64,000 nt of DNA, from positions 62,001-126,000 of the forward strand of contig JALMQS010000888.1 of the NCBI GenBank assembly GCA_024734495.1, written 5' to 3'. A program made the position numbers and the translations under genes. Below the pieces are notes generated by a model. The model saw only the letters and a program-made list of their open reading frames with translations, searched no databases and was not told the origin of the DNA. Shown piece by piece: positions 45,850 to 57,879 of this stretch; positions within the stretch are counted from its first letter, which is position 1, and each line of letters starts with the position of its first letter. This stretch comes from Forficula auricularia. Lineage: Eukaryota; Arthropoda; Insecta; Dermaptera; Forficulidae.

Positions 45850-46115
45850 TATTATTAATAAGAAATTAAGTAAAATTACAATGTAGGTTTCACATAAAAT
45901 AAAACAAGTATATGTTATCAGTTTTTATCTCGATATATATTTCGGGTTTTGAGCCCATCATCAGGAGTTCGTTTCTATGGGCTCAAAACCCGAAATATAT
46001 ATCGAGATAAAAACTCATAATCATAACATATAGCACTTGTTTTATTTTATGTGAAACCTACCTTGTAATCTTACTTAATTTCTTATTATTAAAAAATGTT
46101 TCACCTTGAACCAAC
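45850..46115. mobile_element. Penelope-like terminal inverted repeat, family C, with a hammerhead
   Basis: The arms 'aagaaattaagtaaaattac' + GTAGGTTTCACATAAAAT and ATTTTATGTGAAACCTACC + 'ttgtaatcttacttaatttc' enclose a hammerhead locus. 'taaaagttacttatt' and 'gtgaaacatttttt' mark the outer edge as in the 8.0 and 11.4 kb copies. Confidence 0.65.
45925..45975 (-). ncRNA. Hammerhead ribozyme, family C
   Basis: On the minus strand: CTGATGA at 45,964-45,958, T, three-pair stem II GGG/CCC with a CTCAAAA loop, GAAA at 45,943-45,940, self-complementary TATATA as stem III and UC at 45,933-45,932. Stem I starts with three good pairs (CTC/GAG). The opposite arm keeps stem II and GAAA but lacks CTGATGA. 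Confidence 0.65.
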
Positions 46116-46149
46116 ACATAACTCCTTAAAAGTTACTTATTATTATTGT

Positions 46150-46420
46150 CTGAATAGAGAAGCTGGTCAACAATAAGTGTAATCTATGATGAAATCATTT
46201 AATATACTGTCAGGTATTTATATATTATTTGCTTGCAGTTTCGATAACTTAATCCTATCATCAGGACACTTTTTATTTATTAAAAATTACAGCCTACAAC
46301 AATATTTATTTATCCTGATGGAGATGGAATTAAGACTTCGAAATTGTCAACAAATAAACAAAATAAATACAGTGAAACGTTTCGTCATCAAGATAATTTG
46401 CATATGCTAACCTCATCAAG
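46150..46420. mobile_element. Penelope-like repeat with decayed hammerheads
   Basis: On the minus strand CTGATGA (46,264-46,258) is followed by TAGGATTAAGTTATC and GAAACTGCAAGC. On the plus strand CCTGATGG...GAATTAAGACTTCGAAATTG faces it near 46,315-46,350. Stem II has eroded on both sides. Confidence 0.5.
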
Positions 46421-46879
46421 AATAATTTATTTAAATATTGTAACGAAAACACTTAATGATTAGAAAACTACCAAATACAATAAAAAAATAAAACTGTATT
46501 ATATTATGATTTATCATCGAAAAATGAATCATTCAAATGTCATATGTAAAATATTGTTTAAATAGTAGAAAATCATTTTTGCAAACACACAATTATTTAA
46601 GAAAAAAAGAGACAAAAATAAATTATGAAATATTATACCATATATCGCACTGGGCGATCGATCCATCTCTTGTCGTTCTCATCGTCTCCAGATGTGGAAA
46701 AAAGCTTTTTTTTGAGTGATTACCTACAACACTTCAAATAAACATTATTAGCACCCCCTTTTACTACATACTAATTTGGTCATCAAGACGTATGTAGTAA
46801 ACGAAATAAATCCCTTTAATTCGCGGAAAATTCAAATTTTATTTCATCCTAATCAAATTCTTATAATATGAAATATCAG

Positions 46880-47940
46880 AGAAAAATTCAAATTCTTATA
46901 ATCACACGTTGACAGAGCCTGAAGACGTATGTATCAGTGAAAGTGGCCTTGATTTTTGGAATACGGATAGAACGAGAGACCAGGGCAAGCTGAAAGAGAT
47001 CCTACCTAACATTTCCACTTGCCTCATCTATACAACACTGACATAAATATTATAAATACCATGTTCATTTTCGTATGTTTCATTAGTATGTTTACCAGCT
47101 GGGGGGGGGGGGGAATGAAAAACCTCATTAGGGAAGTGGTTAAATATATGAGAAAAAGAACTTTGAATGTACCGTCTCCGCCAAAGGTAGACGCTCACTT
47201 CCCTAGGCTACTCGTGAGGAAGCAACGGACAACATTCTGGTCTTCATTCTAGATTGTAGTCCATAGAGCCACCTCAAACCCACTCTCAAAGTCACCAGGC
47301 TCTCATTACCACCCCATTGTTCCATTTGATCAAGGCGTCAAGCGACGACTTTTCAGTAAGACACAAAACATTCAAGCACATGCAAGAACCTGGACCTCGA
47401 TCTTTAGAAATCTGATCGAATCGGTCACTTCCCTGGGGACTCGTTCATGGGTCCAACAAATGGGTGGCGTCGATTTTTGCTCTCTCGCGAGTCTTAATAC
47501 TAAAATAAACTTAAAACTAAATTGAGGGTACAAGAGAGGGAAACACATCACATAATATCCCTAAGAGACCTAAGATAGACGACACAGCATATTTGCTCTC
47601 TCCAAAAAGGAAATCAGAGGGAAGAGTGCAGGTTCCCAACACAGAAAGAGAGACCGGCATCGTTGGCTTGGCATATTATTATCCCACCCTCCCTCTAAAC
47701 TATATACTCTATTGCATACTACAACTAATAAAACTGGGAAATAATTTTCTATCACATATTGTGAATCTAAGTATTAAATTTAATATTAAAATTGTGATGA
47801 ATCCCACGGTGGTCGAGTCGGCGAAACCTGAAAATCTCTACGATTCTAATAAATTCTCCCTTCCTGAAGATCCTTCAATAGATCTCACGTTGCTCCTTTT
47901 ACAGATTAAGTTGAAATGGAGATCTGAAAATTCCTGATTT
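46880..47940 (+). other. GC-richer, coding-like patch of unknown origin
   Basis: Three plus-strand frames with ordinary amino-acid composition follow each other: one around 46,900-47,035 (LDFWNTDRTRDQGKLKEI), one at 47,258-47,525 (HPIVPFDQGVKRRLFSKT, then SVTSLGTRSWVQQMGG) and one ending at 47,937 (SLPEDPSIDLTLLLLQIK). There are no clear splice sites, start or tail, and no family I recognise. It could be a decayed retroelement, pseudogene or viral insertion. A 13-G run interrupts it at 47,101. Confidence 0.35.
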
Positions 47941-47944
47941 GATT

Positions 47945-48675
47945 TTCTTTTAATTTGTTTTTGATATTAAGACTTGCAAGTGAAAACTAAAACAAAAGGA
48001 AAATCAATTTAGGCCATGATTGAGATTTTTTTGTTCTAAAATTGCATTTGTGAAACATTTAATAACTAAGTTGTTTAATTAAAAATCTATTAAATTATAA
48101 TTGAATAGAAGAAATGTATTATTATATATGAAAATATGTAAAGTATTACATTAATTGATTGTAGCTAGAAGGTATACTGTAAAGAAAAAACATCCTAATT
48201 CTTTCCCTAATATAATCTAGCTATAAAAGAAATTCCCTTTGAAAGCTTTAACTAAATGCCATGCGAAAAAAATATATCGGTACTTATGTTTGTTGTGCTC
48301 TGTTGGTGTGAGAGACATAAATTTGTCGGATGTGACGAAAGACAGCACCGAAATATCAGCAAAGTGGAGGATCCATGAAAAAGAAGAGAAAAATAAAGTT
48401 AGAAATTATATAAATTAATGAATATTAAATATAATATTAAATGAGTTAAAATAAAAATATGAAGATTGATGTAATTTATATTTTATCAATGAGAAAACTC
48501 TACTTTATCATTTTTTACAAGAATTTTTAATACCTAGAGAGCATTGGAATCTCTGAAATAAGGGTGAATTTGTAGCTCAAGAAGCTTTAAATGATAATTA
48601 AAAATAATGAAATATTCATGAAAAGATATTTGAAATTACGAAAGCAGAAGATATAAATAGTTATATAAGTATAAC
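47945..48675. other. AT-rich intronic stretch
   Basis: Nothing recognised. Confidence 0.3.
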
Positions 48676-48679
48676 TAAC

Positions 48680-48748
48680 CTCGTCGTTAAAAGAATAGGC
48701 TAAACTCGCAGACAGCCGATGATCTCGTTGCTCAAATGATTCTGTCAC
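48680..48748 (-). CDS. Internal exon of the minus-strand host gene
   Basis: The minus strand has a branch-point-like 'tactaat', acceptor 'gattttgttaaag' and donor GACGAG|GTTAGT. Only one frame is open: VTESFEQRDHRLSASLAYSF then NDE, in and out at phase 0. A second acceptor seven bases downstream (GTGACAG) would give phase 1, which suits both the 60.3 kb exon (frame 1) and a first exon at 51.2 kb. It is acidic-polar and unrecognised. The two neighbouring introns are about 11.5 and 12.1 kb. Confidence 0.65.
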
Positions 48749-48889
48749 CTTTAACAAAATCATTACAAAATTAGTATGCTACATATATATCTAGAGTGTA
48801 ACTTTTGAAATTAATCAATCTATAAATCAAATTAAATTTTTAATTTGAAAAGAGAAGAAAACACTCTAATGAGAAATATCTAAAATAAA

Positions 48890-49235
48890 CTGATGTGGCC
48901 CATCCACATGACTTTACCATACACCTGGCTCCTCGTATATTTAATATTTAATCAAATCATTTATAATCATTTAGGGGGGAGGGTCAAAAAATGGAAATTC
49001 AGGCCCTTGGACCAAACTTGATATACATAATCAGTTGGCCCCCAGAAAACTAAAAATACGAAAACTAACCCCCCAAAATGAGGGGCGGGTCAAAAAAATG
49101 AAAATCTAGGCCCTTGGACCAAACTCAACGAAATTTTGTATACATAATCAGTGGGCCCACAGAAAACTAAAGATGCAAAAACTAAGCACCCAAAATTGCA
49201 TTTTTAGTCTTCTGGGCGCCCACTGTCTGGATCCT
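48890..49235 (-). repeat. TTTACCATACA-ended repeat, copy A4 (partial)
   Basis: It starts 'gatgtggcccatccacatga' and CTTTACCATACACCTGG, then two units of the 'gtatacataatcag.tgg..cc' tandem motif. The far end is lost. A family D repeat follows at 49,240-49,445. Confidence 0.5.
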
Positions 49236-49552
49236 TCGTGAAAAGAAGAAATTTCAAGGATTGGGTCAGAGTTGAAGGTATCTGTGGATGCGGGTCTTGA
49301 AAGACTGAAGGTTATAAGTAGCCAGGCAGACGGGCGGGAAAAAAGAGTTCCAGTCTCTAGAAATCATAGAGATAACGAATTGGTGAATGCGTTTAGCGCG
49401 TAGGGGTGTTTAATCTTAGAAAATCATGTGCTTGATGATGGCCGGAGCTCAAGTCTTAGGCAAAAAAATAAATTCAATTTTACTTAATACTGGCTTCAAA
49501 TAAAAATTTATCTTTTTACTTGAATTTAAAAATAATAAATTGAGACATTCTG

Positions 49553-50960
49553 ATTTGGCCATCCACTTGACTTTACCATTCACTTCTCGTTGAGTATGGT
49601 ACAATGGCCTAGATCTTAATTTTTGCCCCCCCCCCCACCCCTTTTTTTATGCGGTTAGTTTTTGCATTTTTATTCTTCAGGTAGCCCATTGGTTATGTAT
49701 ACAAAATTTGGTTGAGTTTAGTCAAATGGCCTAGAATTTTATTTTATTGACCCCCCCCCTCTAATTTTGGCGCCAGAAAAAAATATTTTCGTTATTATAG
49801 GCTCTTTTTCTTGTTTTTTTTTACTTTGAAAATATTATAATTAACCCCCTCCCCTCCCTCCCCTTAATTTTGGGTAGATATGCACCAAAATCTAATCAGC
49901 TCTCAATGCGGCATAACTTAAAAACTAGTGTGAATATCGAAACCAAATTTCACACGTAGTTTTAGTTCATTGAGATTAAGAGCTGATTAGATTTTGGTGT
50001 ATATCGACCCAGAATTAAGGGGGCTGGAGGGGGGAAAATGAAAATATAGGCTATTGTAACAAACTCAACCAAATTTTGTATACATAATCAGTGCGACCCC
50101 AGAAGTCTAAAAATGGAAAACTAACCGCCGAAAATGGGTCAAAAAATGAAAATATAGGCTCTTGTTCCAAACTCAACCAAATTTTGAATACGTAATCAGA
50201 GGGACCCCAGAAGTCTAAAAATGCAAAAACTAACCACCCAAAATTGGTGGGGGGAGGGGGTATAAGGTCAAAAAATGAAAATATATGCTCTTGTAACAAA
50301 CTCAGCCAAATTTTGTATACATAATCAGTGCCACCCCAGAAGTCTAAAAATGGAAAAACTAACCGCCGAAAATGGGTGGGGGGGGGGGTCAAAAAATGAA
50401 AATATAGGCTATTGTAACAAACTCAACCAAATTTTGTATACATAATCAGTGCAACCCCAGAAGTCTAAAAATGGAAAACTAACCGCCGAAAATGGGTGTG
50501 GGGGAGGGTCAAAAAATGAAAATATAGGCTCTTGTTTCAAACTCAACCAAATTTTGTATACATAATCAGAGGGACCCCAGAAGTCTAAAAATCCAAAAAC
50601 TAACCGCCCAAAATGGGGGGAGGGGGTGTAAGGTCAAAAAATGAAAATATAGGCTCTTGTAACAAACTCAACCAAATTTTGTATACATATTCAGTGCGAG
50701 CCCAGAAGTCTAAAAATGGAAAAACTAACCGCCGAAAATTGGTGGGGGGGGGGGGGGATCAAAAAATAAAAATATAGGCTCTTGTTCCAAACTCAACCAA
50801 ATTTTGTATACAAATCAGTGGGCACACAGTAATCTAAAAATGCAAAAACTAACCCCCCCCCTACATGATCATAAATAATTTTATTAAATATTAAATATAA
50901 GTGAGAGGCCAGGTTGTATGGTAAAGTCAAGTGGATGGCCACATCAGAACACGTCAGCTT
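49553..50960. repeat. TTTACCATACA-ended repeat, copy A5, expanded
   Basis: The left end TGATTTGGCCATCCACTTGA then CTTTACCAT, and the right end (inverted) TGATGTGGCCATCCACTTGA then CTTTACCAT, give a terminal inverted repeat over 30 bp. It contains the seven-unit tandem array described separately. Confidence 0.65.
50030..50870 (+). repeat. Seven-copy tandem array, about 120 bp unit
   Basis: The anchor 'caaccaaattttgtatacat' recurs near 50,068, 50,175, 50,304, 50,425, 50,545, 50,670 and 50,793. Each unit ends in a variable poly-G tract (up to 14 G at 50,744-50,757). A unit length near a multiple of three produces a repetitive 113-codon minus frame (FLDFWG..DYVYKIWLSL) that is not a gene. Confidence 0.85.
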
Positions 50961-51059
50961 ATTATTTATTTATTTTTCTTTTGGAATATAGAGTATTTTT
51001 TCCTTTTGAATTCGAAGGTGCTGGTTTTCTAGATAAGCGTCCACATATTTCCATACAGA

Positions 51060-51370
51060 GCCTCCTGGTGATAGGTGACAAGGGGTTAGCCGAAGGGGAG
51101 GTTACAAGCTACTGATAAGCGTAGATGGTAGAAGAGTGGAGGTAAGAGTGTGGTGGGGGTTTGTCGGCCGAGGGCGGCGCGAGCTGGCCGCGTCGGGCGC
51201 AGTCGAGTGCCTCACGCCGCCAAGTTAACTTCTACCTGTAGCACCTGAAGACATGCACCCTAGGTGAGTTGTCGCCGCAAGCCCCTCCGGGACCGGCTCT
51301 TTTACTCTAACGCACTCGCCCATGGACCAGGTTATCTCTTCCTCGTGCTTCCTAGTTCCCTCCTAACCCA
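51060..51370. promoter_or_regulatory. CpG-rich island, probable promoter and first exon
   Basis: This is the most GC-rich non-repeat block of the window ('ggccgagggcggcgcgagct', 'gccgcgtcgggcgcagtcga'). On the plus strand ATG at 51,253 is followed by CACCCTAG|GTGAGT, a strong donor, so a 5' exon could be MHP with phase 2. On the minus strand ATG at 51,254-51,252 continues MSSGAT and meets donor CTACAG|GTAGAA at phase 1, which would join the 48.7 kb exon through its second acceptor. It may be bidirectional. No TATA box is evident. Confidence 0.5.
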
Positions 51371-51379
51371 CCACCATTT

Positions 51380-52800
51380 TTTTCTACTTCATTTTTAATC
51401 CATTTTCCAAATTGTTTCGCTTTCCCCCACGTATACACACACGACACTTTCTTACGTAATGCTACGAGAGAGCTCTCCTATATTTACTAATTGTAAAATT
51501 ATCATTATATTCAAGGTCTCTCTACAATCGAATATAATTTACCATTAGCAAATCTTAAGAAAAAAAAAACTAACAAATATTTTAACATCGTTTATTTAGT
51601 AAATGATGAGTCAAACGAAAATCTTGAAGAATACTTATTATACTAATCATTAATACCAACTTACAATTAGAATTTATACGAGAAATTTAGAAGGGTACCT
51701 ACGTTGAAATATGTATTTTGTATCACAAATTTAATCATTGCAAAATAAAGTTTTTTTGAAAAATCTAATCATGGATTTCGGGCAAAAAAATAAAATTTTA
51801 TTTTCTCCAAAGATGTCGCTATTTACTAAATATATATTAAATTTTGAAAAATCTTAATTTCATAGAAAAATATTGATTTTATTTTTTATTTTTGAAAAAC
51901 TTGATGTTAAGTAAAAAATTTTCAAAAAAAATTAAATTTTAATTTCGGGCTAAAAATTAAACGTTAATTTTCCATCAGCGATATTGTAATTAAATATAAT
52001 GGAAAAATTGTCAAACAATATTTTTTTTTTTTTTGAATTTTGAACAAATTCAAAAGCTTGTTGGGATTTCTTCGATTTCGGTAAAAAAAAAATGAATAAA
52101 AAAAAAAAAAACTGAAAAAAATAAAATTTATTTATATGCACCTAGTGATTTATTGACCAGGATTAAATTTTTCGGAACTAATTTTTCGTGATCTTATTGT
52201 TTGTTTGCTTTTTTCAAATTTTTCTAATTTTAAATTTAAAATACTTTTAGCTAAAGTATTATAACTACTTATAATTATGAACTTGAGTCATTCTCACTAG
52301 GTAGGTCATAAAATAGGTTTAATTTTTCATTTTCTAACTAGATAGGAGGATTCGATTTTTTCAGATTCTTAAGGTATATTTGTTTCATTTATTTTATTGA
52401 GATCTCTAACTAAATTATCGTATCAATTAAACCAAACTTGTTCGGTCTACAATTATTCATTTCAATACAAGAAAGTCTCTATTGCATGTTAATTTTAAAT
52501 AAATATTAAAATTTTATTAAGTAATCATGTCTAGAAAAGGGCTACTACCCTTCATTACGCTAATCATATACTCTCACTCATTTAACATAAATTTTACCCC
52601 AAAAGACACCTTCAGCAACAGGACCTGTAATAACAGTATTATTCTATCTATTCATTTGATAAGGGAAAAGATATTGTTTTAGTTGTAGTCACATTATCAT
52701 CCCTGCAATTTAAGATCGCTATATCCTTTACATAAAAAATTCCGATTTATTTTATTTTAATTGTTCTGGTATATTCGGTTAAATTTATCGTCTTCATGCT
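51380..52800. other. AT-rich intronic stretch
   Basis: There is loosely repeated 'atcatggatttcgggcaaaaa' / 'aattttaatttcgggctaaaa' (51,770 and 51,935), and no gene. Confidence 0.3.
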
Positions 52801-52810
52801 ACTTCAAAAC

Positions 52811-52968
52811 ATAATTATTTCGATAATAAACAAAAATAAGCCGGTCAAGTGCGAGTTGGACTGCAAACCAAGGATCCCATTATCTTAAAAAGTAATTATT
52901 TCGAAAATAAACAAAAATAAGCCGGCCAAGTGCGAGTTGGACCGCAAACCAAGGATTCCATTATCTCA
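52811..52968 (+). repeat. Tandem dimer of the AAGCCGG repeat, 81 bp period
   Basis: 'cgataataaacaaaaataag' CCGGTCAAGTGCGAGTTGG recurs 81 bp later as CCGGCCAAGTGCGAGTTGG with few changes. The rest of 52,970-53,950 has a weak family D copy at 53,160-53,290 and nothing else. Confidence 0.65.
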
Positions 52969-53949
52969 AATCTTAAAATATTTGAAATATCAAATTCGTT
53001 CTTTTTGCTGAGGAGAGAATGAGTGTATTTGTAGAATTTTTTTAAAATTTTAAGTCAAGCCATTTATAAAGATCGACAGGTAAGAAAACATTTTAAAGTT
53101 TTTATTCTGTTCTATCAAAACGAAAAAACTATATACACAATAGATGCATTTTATTTTAAGAAGTCTTGAACGAGTGAAGGCTTTAAATTTCGAGAATGGT
53201 GCAGCAAGCAAGTGTCAGGTTCTAGAAGTCATAGGGTTACTCTGAGGTTATTCCCTCCATACTAATCAACTGGTAAATTGTTCATTCGGGTGGCTTCCGT
53301 TACATTTCTTAGTAAAATAATTAATGTTACTAATATTAATTTTTGGAATTTGATTGTTGCGAATCCTCATAAGGTTTACTTCAAGAAATTAAGAGACACA
53401 GATGATGATGCTTGAAATAGAAAAAGTAAATGAATAAAAGAAAAGTAATTCTATTTTCATAGAATTAACAACAGTCAATTATAAAGCCATGTTATTATAA
53501 TAGTATTATCCTTGAGTAATAACGAACGGGTGTCTACTTCTGAAAGTTATTTTTGTTGTTATCTATTCTTAACAATTACAAATATTTTGGAAGTAATAGG
53601 GAAAGCGAGTTTTCCCTTATATAATAATTTATTGTTATTTAGTATTCTCTAATTGCAAAAGGTTTATTTCCATATACTTTATTTCTATATATTTCATAAA
53701 TATGGAAAATAATTAATGTTAATTTATAAATTTCCTCTCTATATACCTACTTATAATAAGTAGCTATTAATAATATTTTAAATTTAAAAGGAAAATTTAA
53801 AAATAGGTAAAAAAATTAAATAAATTAGGTTTACTTAAAATTTAAAAAATGTAGATAAACAATCTTTTAAATTATGTACTTATAAATGAATAGTTTATAT
53901 ATATTGTCCGCGTTTAAAATGCCCAAATAGAAAGATCATTTCCAAGCAT

Positions 53950-54310
53950 GGATTTCTCTGTTTTCGTGTGGGTTTGGATATCGATACCAAAGATAACTTT
54001 AAAAGAAAGGTCTTAGAATGTTCGTTCAAATGCCAAAATGTTGTTTATTACTAAAACGAAGAACTGATTAGATTGGACTTTGTTGTCGCTTTTTAATAAA
54101 AAATAAAATCGTTATTTGGGAAGCTCTCGGTTGTAGTTGATTAACTAAAATTCGCCACAAAAGCTTGAATTATAATACAAGCTTTTGTGACGAATTTCAG
54201 TTATCAATCTTCTTTTTTCTACCAAGTTTCAGCGATCGAGTTCACTGACAAAAAATGCCAAATCAACAAAATTTGCTGAAAGCGTTGCGAATTTTGAAAA
54301 AGTTTCTATT
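53950..54310. repeat. Dispersed repeat family B copy
   Basis: 'caaatgccaaaatgttg', 'aaacgaagaactgattagat' and 'tgccaaatcaacaaaatttg' are family phrases. A local palindrome pairs 'ccacaaaagcttgaattata' with 'tataatacaagcttttgtga'. Confidence 0.45.
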
Positions 54311-54347
54311 TACCTAAGGTTTTTTTACTACTTACTCAAATATTCTT

Positions 54348-54598
54348 ATTGAAGGAGACAATAAAAGAGTGTGTCTTCTGCTGGAATTATAAATTTTATT
54401 TATTTATAACGAAACTATAGTCTCGAAGGAGACAATAAAAGAGTGTGTCTTCTGCTGGAATTATAAATTTTATTTATTTATAACGAAACTATAGTCTCGT
54501 TATAAATAAATAAAATTTATAATTCCAGCAGAAGACACACTCTTTATTGTCTCCTTCAATATATAAAAATTCTGCTACTCTCGGCAAAAAAACTTTCA
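54348..54598. mobile_element. Penelope-like family 2 repeat, head-to-tail plus inverted
   Basis: A 74 bp arm ('aaggagacaataaaagagtg' to 'gaaactatagtctcg') is repeated directly at 54,350-54,425 and 54,426-54,499, then inverted to 54,560. The CTGATGA half is missing; only GAAACTATAGTC survives, at the exact hammerhead 3' end. Confidence 0.7.
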
Positions 54599-54599
54599 A

Positions 54600-55560
54600 T
54601 CAAATATTCTTAATTTTTAAAAAATATGTAGTATGTATAATTTTTCATACTTCTATTCAATCCTCAAATAATAAAAAAAATCTCTCACTTATTATAATTT
54701 TTCATTTTATTCAAATACATCTTTCGGGTTTAATTTTGGTCACCTTCAGTTTAAAAAAATTCCTTTATAGGTACTTACAATCTTTGAAAAAATTTTAATA
54801 AGTGAGATATTTTTTTTTGATTATATGAGGGTTGAATAGAAGAATGAAAAATCAAACATTTATATTTTTATTCATTTATTTTTGTTAATAGAGATTTTAC
54901 AGGTGTTTGTTTTCTTAAAAATTTCTTTTACCTTGCGTTTCGTGGTTCCATAACTCTCTTTCAATTACCATAATGGTCAGTAAAAACTAAAAGTCAATAA
55001 CCTTGCATAATTTACAAGTTAGTAAAAAAATGCGCTGTTTATGGTAGATATTTCATTTTGAAATGATCTACTCTATGAATGAATAATGTAGACATCTTCA
55101 TGCTTAGAACGAATATATTTCATTATCTAATGGCTTATTTACCATTTCTATGATTTTCTATTTTCTTATTATATCTTCTGAATATTACTAACGTAGGTAC
55201 TTGTTTTATTTTATTTTATTTTATTAAAATTTAAGACTTATATAAAATATACCTATGAATTTTATACAAATAGATGGTTAAGAGAAATTTCGGCCAAATT
55301 TGGATCTTGTGATCGTCTACTGATAAAACAAAATATTCCTAATAAATGTTATTTGAATTTTTTTTTTATTACTAAACCATCAGCGAGTATTTATTTGCTT
55401 TAGCGCTCCCCACTTTCACTTTATTCTCGTTCATAAATTACTTAGTACGTTCACTGAGTTACCAGAGTTTGAATTCACCAAAAAAATTTTAATTTTTTTT
55501 TTGCTTTTTTTTCAAAAATATGGAAAAAAATCCTTTAAAATAATTTTTTTCTGTATCTTA
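54600..55560. other. AT-rich intronic stretch
   Basis: A palindrome around 54,650-54,850 pairs 'attcaatcctcaaataataa' with 'ttatatgagggttgaataga'. No gene. Confidence 0.3.
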
Positions 55561-55890
55561 GTCTATCGCTATATCTGGGTTCGATACCCCGAGATAACGC
55601 AACCATGGGATCTTGTAGAAAGTTCGTTCGCGTTTATATTTTCACCAAAAAGAACTTATTAGGTTTAAAACTTTAAGACGAAAAATGCTGAAAATAAAAA
55701 CAAAATAAATCGAATCGTTAAATGAGAACTATTGAAAAATTATGCTAATAAGCTGAAACTTAGCAGATAGAACAGCCAATAAGATCGTCTTCTGCTTAAG
55801 ATATTAAATCGTGCCAAAGTCAGTTTTCTAGAAAAGAAATGCCAAATCAGGGTAAAAAGAGACTTGAAAAGTTTTTACTTTCCCCATCTA
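55560..55890. repeat. Dispersed repeat family B copy
   Basis: Family phrases such as 'gaaatgccaaatcagggt' and 'gtttaaaactttaagacgaa' are present. 55,890-56,780 shows nothing else. Confidence 0.4.
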
Positions 55891-56789
55891 ATATTTTTAT
55901 TTTTAATTTAAAAAAAATGTTGATTTTTTGTAGCATCATTGGCTTTACTCCAATGTCAATTAATTGATCGGCTTCTTTTTAATTTTTTTTTTTTCAAATT
56001 TAATTGATTTATTATTTAAATACAATTAGATTGCAGTAGTTTCCTTTCATATTTATTAGATACAATGAATTCATTTCTATAGGCTATAGTTTCTATGATT
56101 CTCAGTTTGTTTCACATTATTAAATAAAATCCCCCTTATAATTTGTTTTTTCTGTTTCTAGCCTTAAGGCTAATTCGCTCAACATACGAGGTTATTTTAA
56201 TGTATAAAATAAAACTAATATAACAATAGATTATTATTAACCTAGCATTTTAATTTATCAGTTTATTATAATAGCTGTTCCTGGATTATTTTAGAAGTAT
56301 TCGATTCCAAGTTAATTTATTCTTCTTAAATGCATTAAAACATATTCAGAAAATGTTCGGGATTAATTCCGCGAATGTAGCAAATCTTTCACCTTGAACC
56401 ATCATATCGCTCATCTATGTATATATTTTTATTTATATATTTTTTATTCTTATATACGTATATATAAATTCCAAAATAATACTGCAACATCGATACTATC
56501 GGGTAAATATATTACATGAATAAACTCTTTGATACAAATAACAAAATAGTCTCAAACTGTACACGGAGTTTGTGAAACATAATCCTACAACAATATCGAA
56601 ATATGATTTCAATTATATAAATATATTTTTTTTAATATATTTCATAAACACATTCTATGATTTCTATTTTTTCTTAATCCCCCTCTCCAGGCATTATATA
56701 TATTATATAATATGGTTTATGATTATTATTAAATGAAATATTAAACATATACTTAAGGTTAGTGATGCAATTAAAATAAATAATTTTTT

Positions 56790-57010
56790 CAGGGATGATG
56801 GGTTGGTTCTATGTGAAACATATTTAATATATATTTAAAAAATATAAATTACTAGGTAGATCTCACAAATAAAAGAAATATTGCTTTTGTGCAAGAAAGA
56901 TTGGTTCGTAGTCCGAAATATATGTATATAGAATCTTGTTCATAAGCAATGTTTCTTTTATTTGTGAAACCTACCTAGTAATTTATATTTTTAAAATTTT
57001 TAATTTTAAC
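56790..57010. mobile_element. Penelope-like inverted repeat, family C
   Basis: 'ggttggttctatgtgaaaca' begins it; 'aaattactaggtagatctca' and 'gaaacctacctagtaattt' are the inner arms. Only GTCCGAAATATATGTATATAG remains of the hammerhead. Confidence 0.55.
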
Positions 57011-57875
57011 AAATAAATAGTATAATTTCAAAAAACATTCAAAGTTTATTTATTGCTTTGTTCGTGCATATTCGCTTTTGTATATTCAAAATTATTCAAA
57101 CTAGTCTAACTAAATCCAGCCTTGTTTCTGAGTACATGATATCGTCACGAAAGAAATAATCTACTTTATATAAATTCTCAGGCTATCAAATAGTATAGAT
57201 TTATAGGCATTATTCTATTTTATGTATTCATATAAAAGCTACGCAATTACATTATACACTCTTTTCAACAAAAGTCATGATACCATTTTTGCAGGAATGT
57301 TTTATTTGAAACAAATAAAAACGTAAGCAAATGTGAGTCGTGTTATTTTAATGGGCTGAAGAGTTAAAGAAAGTTTTAGTACCTACTCCTATTCCATAAG
57401 ATACAAAACATAAGTTATGTATTATGTATATTAGTAAATCATATTCACATATGTAAATAATTGATTGACTATCATTAAGAATAAATTAAAAATTGATTTT
57501 TCTATTTGATATAAATATTTATTAGCGACCAATCAAGAAGGCCTTTACTTATCTTCATTTAAATATCTATGTGAAATATTTATATTTGCCTCAAATTTTT
57601 AAAAATGTTTATATCAAGCAGATGATGCAATCTTTACTCTATTTTTTATTATTAAATTACTCTGTTATTTTCAGAAATATACGATTTTGTTTTTATTAAC
57701 TATCAATTGAGCCTAAACGGTTGGTATTTTTATTCTTGTAACATACTCGCCTCAAGCATATTATCTTTAGTAATACTATGGAAGATTGATCACTAAAACT
57801 TTTTTCTTGTCTTACTTATTGGATGTATATTTTACACTGTGATTTAACTATTTTAAATTAAAATCTTGAAATTAA
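57010..57875. other. AT-rich intronic stretch
   Basis: Nothing recognised. Confidence 0.3.
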
Positions 57876-57879
57876 AATT

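Noticed and set aside
47593..47937. 114-codon plus frame as a stand-alone gene
   Set aside because: No start context, splice sites or family; kept only as part of an unexplained coding-like patch.
50051..50392. 113-codon minus-strand frame with repeated FLDFWG and KIWLSL motifs
   Set aside because: It is the translation of the 120 bp tandem array; related frames appear in other copies only by periodicity, and poly-G length changes break it.
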